The translations under genes were made by a program, and so were the position numbers. The notes beneath the pieces are model-generated. The model was not told where the DNA came from. It made no database searches and saw nothing but the letters and a program-made list of their open reading frames with translations. From Sulfuricella sp. (lineage in GTDB: Bacteria > Pseudomonadota > Gammaproteobacteria > Burkholderiales > Sulfuricellaceae), in assembly GCA_030696235.1 (NCBI GenBank), contig JAUYSN010000278.1, positions 1 through 7,195 of the forward strand: a stretch of DNA of 7,195 nt. The letters are read 5' to 3'. Shown here piece by piece: positions 6,042 to 7,195 of this stretch. The number at the start of each line of letters is the position of its first letter. The stretch's first letter is position 1.

Positions 6042-6689
6042 TTACCCGAGATATCGCATGATTTCGGCGGGAGAGTCGATGATGCTCTGCGCCCGCCAGG
6101 TTTCCGGTTTGTCGTTTTCCCCCAGATAGCCGTAAGCGGCCACCAGCGCTGGCATGTCGGCGGCGCGCGCCGCCTCGATGTCGCGCTCGGCATCGCCCAC
6201 GTACAGGCAGGACTGCGGCGCCACGCCGATTTCGTGGGCAGCGCACAGCAGCGGTTCGGGGTGCGGCTTGGGGTGGGAGCAGGTGTCGCCGCTGATGACG
6301 CTGGCGGCGCGCCCGATCAGCCCCAGTTGCTCCAGCAGCGGGTTGGTGAAGCGCGCCGGCTTGTTGGTGACCACGCCCCAGGCGATACCTTTGCCTTCAA
6401 GTTCGTCCAGAAGTTCGGCCATGCCTGGGAAGAGGGTGGTGTGCAGGCACAGGTTGGCGGTGTAGAGCGCCAGGTATTCCTCGCGCATGGGCGCGAAGCG
6501 CGCATCTTGCGGCGTCAGGCCGAAGCCGATGTCGAACAGGCCGACGGTGCCGTGCGAGGCATAGGGGCGGATGATTTCCTGCGCCAGCGGCGGCAGTCCG
6601 TGCCGTTCGCGCTGCAGGTTGAGGGCATGGCCGAGGTCGGGCGCGGTATCGGCCAGCGTGCCGTCGAGGTCGAACAGTACCGCTTTCAT
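6042..6689 (-). CDS. gph: Phosphoglycolate phosphatase (HAD superfamily)
   Basis: Gph hydrolyses 2-phosphoglycolate, formed by Rubisco oxygenation or DNA 3'-end repair, to glycolate in the cytoplasm. The 215-aa protein has all four HAD motifs: DLDGTL with nucleophile Asp7 and Asp9, VVTNKP with Thr108 around 106-111, Lys141 in HPKPHP, and YVGDAERD with Asp166 and Asp170. A helical cap domain fills residues about 15-85, as in subfamily I phosphatases. The ATG at 6689 shares one base with the ubiG stop (TAATG) and has AGGA just upstream, so the two are co-translated. The ubiG-gph pairing is well known in Betaproteobacteria and strengthens the call, since HAD phosphatases are easily confused with pyrophosphatases and other relatives. 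Confidence 0.9.
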   Translation of the reverse strand: MKAVLFDLDGTLADTAPDLGHALNLQRERHGLPPLAQEIIRPYASHGTVGLFDIGFGLTPQDARFAPMREEYLALYTANLCLHTTLFPGMAELLDELEGKGIAWGVVTNKPARFTNPLLEQLGLIGRAASVISGDTCSHPKPHPEPLLCAAHEIGVAPQSCLYVGDAERDIEAARAADMPALVAAYGYLGENDKPETWRAQSIIDSPAEIMRYLG

Positions 6690-7195
6690 TATTCCTGCCT
6701 GCAATGGATCAGGTAGTTGATACTGGTGTCGGCGCCGAGGGTGTAGGTTTTGGAGAAGGGGCTGTAGCTCATGCCGGTGATGCCGGCGACACCGAGGCCG
6801 ACGGCGCGGCAGTAGCCGCCCAGTTCGGAAGGTTTGATGAATTTGGCGTAGTCGTGAGTGCCTCTGGGCAGCAGGTTGAGCACATATTCGGCGCCGATTA
6901 TGGCGAACAAATAGGATTTCGGGCTGCGGTTGAGGGTGGAGAAGAACACATGGCCGCCGGGCTTGACCAGTGCCGCGCAGGCCCGCACCACGCTGGCCGG
7001 ATCGGGTACATGCTCGAGCATTTCCATGCAGGTGACGATGTCGTAATGCTGCGGCCGTTCCTTGGCCAGTTCTTCCACCGCGATCAGGCGGTAGTCGACT
7101 TTCTGGCCGCTTTCCAGCAGGTGCAGCCTGGCGACCTTGAGCGCTTTTTCGCCGAGGTCGATGCCGGTGACCTGGGCGCCGCGCGCTGCCATGCT
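6689..7195 (-). CDS. ubiG: UbiG, ubiquinone biosynthesis O-methyltransferase, C-terminal part
   Basis: UbiG performs both SAM-dependent O-methylations in ubiquinone synthesis. The window shows the last 168 residues; roughly 65-70 N-terminal residues, including the glycine-rich SAM-binding motif I, lie beyond the right edge. Visible landmarks are the acidic end of strand 2 ([11 protein letters not shown]), [35 protein letters not shown], and the UbiG-specific [18 protein letters not shown]. The frame is open through the edge, with Ser before the first visible Met, so that Met is internal. It overlaps gph by one base. Making quinone, it is functionally compatible with but not obviously linked to the convergent quinone-reactive operon. 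Confidence 0.93.
   Translation of the reverse strand, partial: SMAARGAQVTGIDLGEKALKVARLHLLESGQKVDYRLIAVEELAKERPQHYDIVTCMEMLEHVPDPASVVRACAALVKPGGHVFFSTLNRSPKSYLFAIIGAEYVLNLLPRGTHDYAKFIKPSELGGYCRAVGLGVAGITGMSYSPFSKTYTLGADTSINYLIHCRQE

Noticed and set aside
6039..6716. Plus-strand frame of 225 codons opposite gph
   Set aside because: Antisense to a complete gph with all HAD motifs; no recognisable domain of its own.
1..7195. CRISPR array, insertion sequence or tRNA genes
   Set aside because: No regularly spaced direct repeats, transposase-like product or tRNA cloverleaf apart from the tmRNA were seen.

Overview
The window looks like a piece of a beta- or possibly gammaproteobacterial chromosome with GC-rich coding sequence. 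The evidence is a tmRNA whose tag reads ANDENYALAA, a ubiG-gph pair arranged as is usual in Betaproteobacteria, and Gram-negative Tat-dependent respiratory genes. The set would suit a chemolithotroph or denitrifier of the Nitrosomonadales type, but that placement is inference; I cannot name the species.

Layout. Positions 1-346 (minus strand) hold most of the ssrA tmRNA; its last ~27 nt, carrying the T-arm and CCA end, lie beyond the left edge. Positions 347-567 are a divergent regulatory region with the ssrA promoter on one side and, on the other, two FNR-type palindromes exactly 42 bp apart upstream of the plus-strand operon. Positions 568-5998 are a tightly packed five-gene operon: a Tat-exported molybdopterin oxidoreductase (930 aa), a four-cluster ferredoxin subunit (203 aa), an eight-helix NrfD/PsrC membrane subunit (318 aa), a TorD-family chaperone (170 aa) and a HybE-family chaperone (185 aa). 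Junctions are -4, +3, +7 and -8 nt. After a 43-nt convergent gap, positions 6042-7195 carry gph and the C-terminal part of ubiG on the minus strand, overlapping by one base; ubiG runs off the right edge.

How it works together. The first three products should form a periplasm-facing complex iron-sulfur molybdoenzyme that exchanges electrons between an unidentified substrate and the quinone pool. The TorD-like protein would guard cofactor loading of the large subunit. The HybE-like protein belongs to a family known for [NiFe]-hydrogenase maturation, yet no hydrogenase gene is in the window; it may act as a second Tat-linked chaperone for this molybdoenzyme. This pairing, with the tandem FNR-like sites, is the most interesting part of the window. 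The substrate (polysulfide, thiosulfate, sulfite, arsenic or selenium species, or other) cannot be read from the sequence.
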